Shown here in pieces: positions 41,898-44,314 of a stretch of DNA of 44,314 nt. The notes below the pieces were generated by a model. It had not been told where the DNA came from and searched no databases. It saw only the letters and a list, made by a program, of their open reading frames with translations. This stretch comes from DATARH01 sp036264235. Lineage in GTDB: Bacteria > Pseudomonadota > Alphaproteobacteria > ATCC43930 > CGMCC-115725. The number at the start of each line of letters is the position of its first letter. Position 1 is the stretch's first letter. A program made the translations under genes and the position numbers. The stretch covers positions 1-44,314 of the forward strand of contig DATARH010000167.1 of NCBI GenBank assembly GCA_036264235.1, read 5' to 3'.

Positions 41898-43298
41898 ATG
41901 CCTGAGCAGTCATTCGATCTCGCCGTTGTCGGTGGCGGCCCCGGCGGCTATGTCGCGGCAATCCGAGCTGCGCAGCTCGGCCTCAAGACCGTCGTCGTCG
42001 AGCGCGAGCATTTGGGCGGCATCTGCCTCAACTGGGGCTGCATCCCGACCAAGGCGCTGCTGCGCACCTCGCAGCTCTATCACGACATGCACCGCGCCGA
42101 GGAATTCGGCCTGAAGGCGAGCGGCATTTCCTTTGATCCGAAAAAGCTGGTGGCGCGCTCGCGCGCTGTCGCCAAGCAGCTGTCCAACGGCGTCGCCTAT
42201 TTATTAAAGAAGCACAAGGTCGCGGTGATCGACGGCGAGGCCAAGCTCGCCGGAAAAGGCAAGCTCGCGGTCGCGAAAAACGGCAAAGCCCTCGACGGCG
42301 TCGCCGCCAAGCATATCGTGCTGGCGACCGGTGCGCGGGCGCGCTCGTTGCCGGGCCTCGAACCCGACAGCAAGCTGGTCTGGACCTACAAGGAGGCGAT
42401 GGTACCGCCGGCGATCCCGAAATCGCTGCTGGTGGTCGGCTCCGGCGCGATCGGCATCGAATTCGCCAGCTTCTACCGCGACATGGGCGCCGAGGTGACC
42501 GTCGTCGAGGTGCTGCCGCGCATCTTGCCGGTGGAGGACGAGGAAATCTCCGCCTTCGCTCGGAAGGCCTTCGAGAAACAGGGGATCAAGATCCACACCA
42601 CCGCGATCGTCAAATCCTTGAAGCGCGGCAAGGACCAGGTCACGGCGCAGGTCGAGGCCGGCGGTAAATCCTTCGAGGTTGCGGCCGAGCGCGTAATCCT
42701 GGCGATCGGCATCACCGGCAATGTCGAAAATATCGGGCTCGAAGGTACCGGTGTGAAGGTCGATCGCGGCCATGTAGTCGTCGACGAATGGCTGCGCACT
42801 GGCGAGGCCGGCGTGTACGCGATCGGCGACGTGGTCGGCCCGCCCTGGCTCGCCCACAAGGCGATGCATGAAGGCGTGATCTGCGTCGAGCACATCGCCG
42901 GGGTCAACGACGTCCATCCGCTCGACATCAGGAATATCCCGGGCTGCACCTATTGCCGACCGCAGGTGGCAAGCGTCGGCCTGAGCGAGGAGGCGGCGCG
43001 CAGCGCCGGCTACGAGCTCAAAATCGGGCACTTTCCGTTTATCGGCAACGGCAAGGCGATCGCACTCGGCGAGCCCGAGGGGATGGTCAAAACCGTCTTC
43101 GACGGCAAGACCGGCGAGCTTTTGGGTGCGCACATGGTCGGGGCCGAGGTCACCGAATTGATCCAGGGCTACACGATCGCGAAGACCCTGGAGACGACCG
43201 AAGCCGAACTGATGCGCACCGTATTCCCGCACCCGACGCTCTCAGAGATGATGCATGAGAGCGTGCTTGACGCTTACGGGCGCGCCATCCACTTCTGA
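41898..43298 (+). CDS. lpdA: Dihydrolipoyl dehydrogenase (PDH E3)
   Basis: E3 reoxidises dihydrolipoamide with NAD+. The 466 residues have the FAD motif VVGGGPGGYVAAIRAAQLG, the redox disulfide Cys43/Cys48 (GGICLNWGCIP), the NAD motif VVGSGAIGIEFASFYRDMG, the second FAD motif VYAIGDVVGPPWLAHKA and the catalytic pair His445 and Glu450 in HPTLSE near the C-terminus. Length and spacing are normal. As the intact homologue of the broken sthA gene in this window, it shows what the deleted GxGxxG region should look like. lipA starts 3 nt after its stop. Confidence 0.97.
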   Translation: MPEQSFDLAVVGGGPGGYVAAIRAAQLGLKTVVVEREHLGGICLNWGCIPTKALLRTSQLYHDMHRAEEFGLKASGISFDPKKLVARSRAVAKQLSNGVAYLLKKHKVAVIDGEAKLAGKGKLAVAKNGKALDGVAAKHIVLATGARARSLPGLEPDSKLVWTYKEAMVPPAIPKSLLVVGSGAIGIEFASFYRDMGAEVTVVEVLPRILPVEDEEISAFARKAFEKQGIKIHTTAIVKSLKRGKDQVTAQVEAGGKSFEVAAERVILAIGITGNVENIGLEGTGVKVDRGHVVVDEWLRTGEAGVYAIGDVVGPPWLAHKAMHEGVICVEHIAGVNDVHPLDIRNIPGCTYCRPQVASVGLSEEAARSAGYELKIGHFPFIGNGKAIALGEPEGMVKTVFDGKTGELLGAHMVGAEVTELIQGYTIAKTLETTEAELMRTVFPHPTLSEMMHESVLDAYGRAIHF

Positions 43299-43301
43299 CC
43301 C

Positions 43302-44255
43302 ATGCTGATCCCCGAAACCGGCGCGTCGCCGCGCCACCCGGAGAAGGCCGGGCGGCCGGATAATCCAAGCCCGCGCAAGCCGCCCTGGATCCGGGTCAAG
43401 GCGCCGTGGTCGCCGGAATACCATGCCACCCGCCGGCTGATGCGCGAACTCGACCTGCACACGGTGTGCGAGGAGGCGGCCTGTCCCAATATCGGCGAGT
43501 GCTGGAAGGAAAAGCACGCGACGATGATGATCCTCGGCGCGGTCTGCACCCGCGCCTGCACGTTCTGCAATGTCGCGACCGGACGGCCCGATCTCGTCGA
43601 TCCGCATGAGCCTAAACGGGTGGGGGACGCGGTTGCCGCGCTCGCGCTCAAGCACATCGTCGTCACCTCGGTCGACCGCGACGACCTCGACGATGGCGGC
43701 GCCGGCCATTTCGCCCGGACGATCGCGGCGATCCGCGCCGCCGCTCCCGGCACGACGATCGAGGTGCTGGTCCCCGATTTTCTGCGCAAGGAGGGGGCGA
43801 TCGAGACCGTCGTCGCCGCCCGCCCCGATGTGCTCAACCACAATCTCGAAACCGTGCCGCGGCTTTACGCCGAGGTTCGGCCGGGGGCTCGATATTTCCA
43901 TTCGCTGCGCCTGCTCGACGACGCCAAGCGGCTTGACCCTGCACTCTTCACCAAATCGGGGATCATGGTCGGGCTCGGCGAAGACAAGGGCGAGGTATTG
44001 CAGGTCATGGACGATCTGCGCGCCGCCGAGGTCGATTTTCTGACGATCGGGCAATACCTCCAGCCGACACCCAAGCATCACGCCATAGCGCGTTTCGTGA
44101 CGCCGGACGAGTTCCGCAGCTATGCGAGTTTTGCAGTGGCCAAGGGCTTTCTGCTTGTCTCGGCCTCGCCGCTGACCCGATCGTCCTATCATGCGGGAGA
44201 GGATTTCGCGCGGTTGCGTGCTGCGCGTGCCGCCAAACTCACCGCCGCCGGCTAG
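43302..44255 (+). CDS. lipA: Lipoyl synthase LipA
   Basis: LipA inserts two sulfurs into octanoyl groups on lipoyl domains, here E1 beta and E2 of the same operon. The 317 residues show the auxiliary cluster ligands Cys56, Cys61 and Cys67 (CEEAACPNIGEC) and the radical-SAM Cys82, Cys86 and Cys89 (CTRACTFC), plus the C-terminal RSSYHAGEDF containing the serine ligand. The start at 43302 is 3 nt after lpdA, so translation is probably coupled. Confidence 0.97.
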   Translation: MLIPETGASPRHPEKAGRPDNPSPRKPPWIRVKAPWSPEYHATRRLMRELDLHTVCEEAACPNIGECWKEKHATMMILGAVCTRACTFCNVATGRPDLVDPHEPKRVGDAVAALALKHIVVTSVDRDDLDDGGAGHFARTIAAIRAAAPGTTIEVLVPDFLRKEGAIETVVAARPDVLNHNLETVPRLYAEVRPGARYFHSLRLLDDAKRLDPALFTKSGIMVGLGEDKGEVLQVMDDLRAAEVDFLTIGQYLQPTPKHHAIARFVTPDEFRSYASFAVAKGFLLVSASPLTRSSYHAGEDFARLRAARAAKLTAAG

Positions 44256-44265
44256 GCCCTGCCGG

Positions 44266-44314
44266 ATGCCGACCCACGCGGAAGAGCGTGTGCTCCCCTA
44301 CACGCCCGAACAGC
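44266..44314 (+). CDS. RatA/COQ10-type START-domain protein, 3'-truncated
   Basis: Only MPTHAEERVLPYTPEQ is visible before the window ends. This matches the start of COQ10/RatA family polyketide-cyclase-like proteins (ubiquinone binding or ribosome-association), which follow lipA in many alphaproteobacteria. It begins 10 nt after the lipA stop. Function cannot be separated between COQ10 and RatA on 16 residues. Confidence 0.72.
   Translation, partial: MPTHAEERVLPYTPEQ

Overview
The window is high-GC, densely coded chromosomal DNA from an alphaproteobacterium. Three conserved gene orders point there: ffh-rpsP-rimM-trmD-rplS-leuC-leuD-leuB, dapF-mtaB-ftsY, and eno-ftsB-pdhA-pdhB-pdhC-lpdA-lipA-ratA with a lipoyl domain fused to E1 beta. 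Large intergenic palindromes and 4-bp ATGA/GTGA stop/start overlaps fit this. A Rhodospirillales- or Hyphomicrobiales-like bacterium is my inference; genus cannot be read from this window. No tRNA, rRNA, CRISPR array, insertion sequence or phage gene was recognised.

Layout. (1) 1-724: 3' part of a periplasmic methionine sulfoxide reductase (msrP). (2) 732-8573, minus strand: a long housekeeping run for SRP (ffh), ribosome and tRNA maturation (rpsP, rimM, trmD, rplS), leucine synthesis (leuCDB) and a PEP-mutase-superfamily hydrolase, with a credible promoter at 8680-8708. (3) 8732-16563: accessory genes, including a flavin monooxygenase paired with a single-domain MetE-like zinc methyltransferase, a GlxA-type regulator divergent from an isonitrile-hydratase-like protein, a zinc-binding DUF1272 protein, an anion permease, a flavin reductase coupled to a small exported Lys/Ala-rich protein, and an acetyltransferase. 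(4) 16653-20301: dapF, mtaB, ftsY (overlapping) and a Nudix hydrolase. (5) 20339-24159: a GST divergent from two luciferase-like monooxygenases and an SDR. (6) 24160-25513: an sthA transhydrogenase broken by an internal deletion. (7) 25737-32465: a transport island with two TRAP permease pairs, one TakP-like binding protein on the opposite strand and an ArsB/NhaD permease. (8) 32543-34307: an aldo/keto reductase behind a GntR-like operator, and an SDR whose catalytic residues are all replaced. (9) 34369-44314: a GAF/HD-GYP protein 7 nt upstream of enolase, ftsB, the complete pyruvate dehydrogenase operon, lipA and the start of a ratA/COQ10-like gene.

How the genes fit together. The right end links glycolysis to acetyl-CoA: enolase leads toward pyruvate, PdhABC and Lpd oxidise it, and LipA makes the lipoyl cofactor carried by both E1 beta and E2. 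The TakP-like TRAP system could import 2-oxoacids such as pyruvate. Several oxidoreductases (three LLM monooxygenases, a flavin reductase, two SDRs, an AKR, a GST) suggest use of diverse organic or organosulfur compounds.

The most unusual signals are a 59-bp palindromic element found inside mtaB and pdhC in the same reading frame, a rimM start codon lying in the loop of a large palindrome, the sthA deletion that removes exactly the NAD(P)-binding motif, and the monooxygenase/core-MetE pair.
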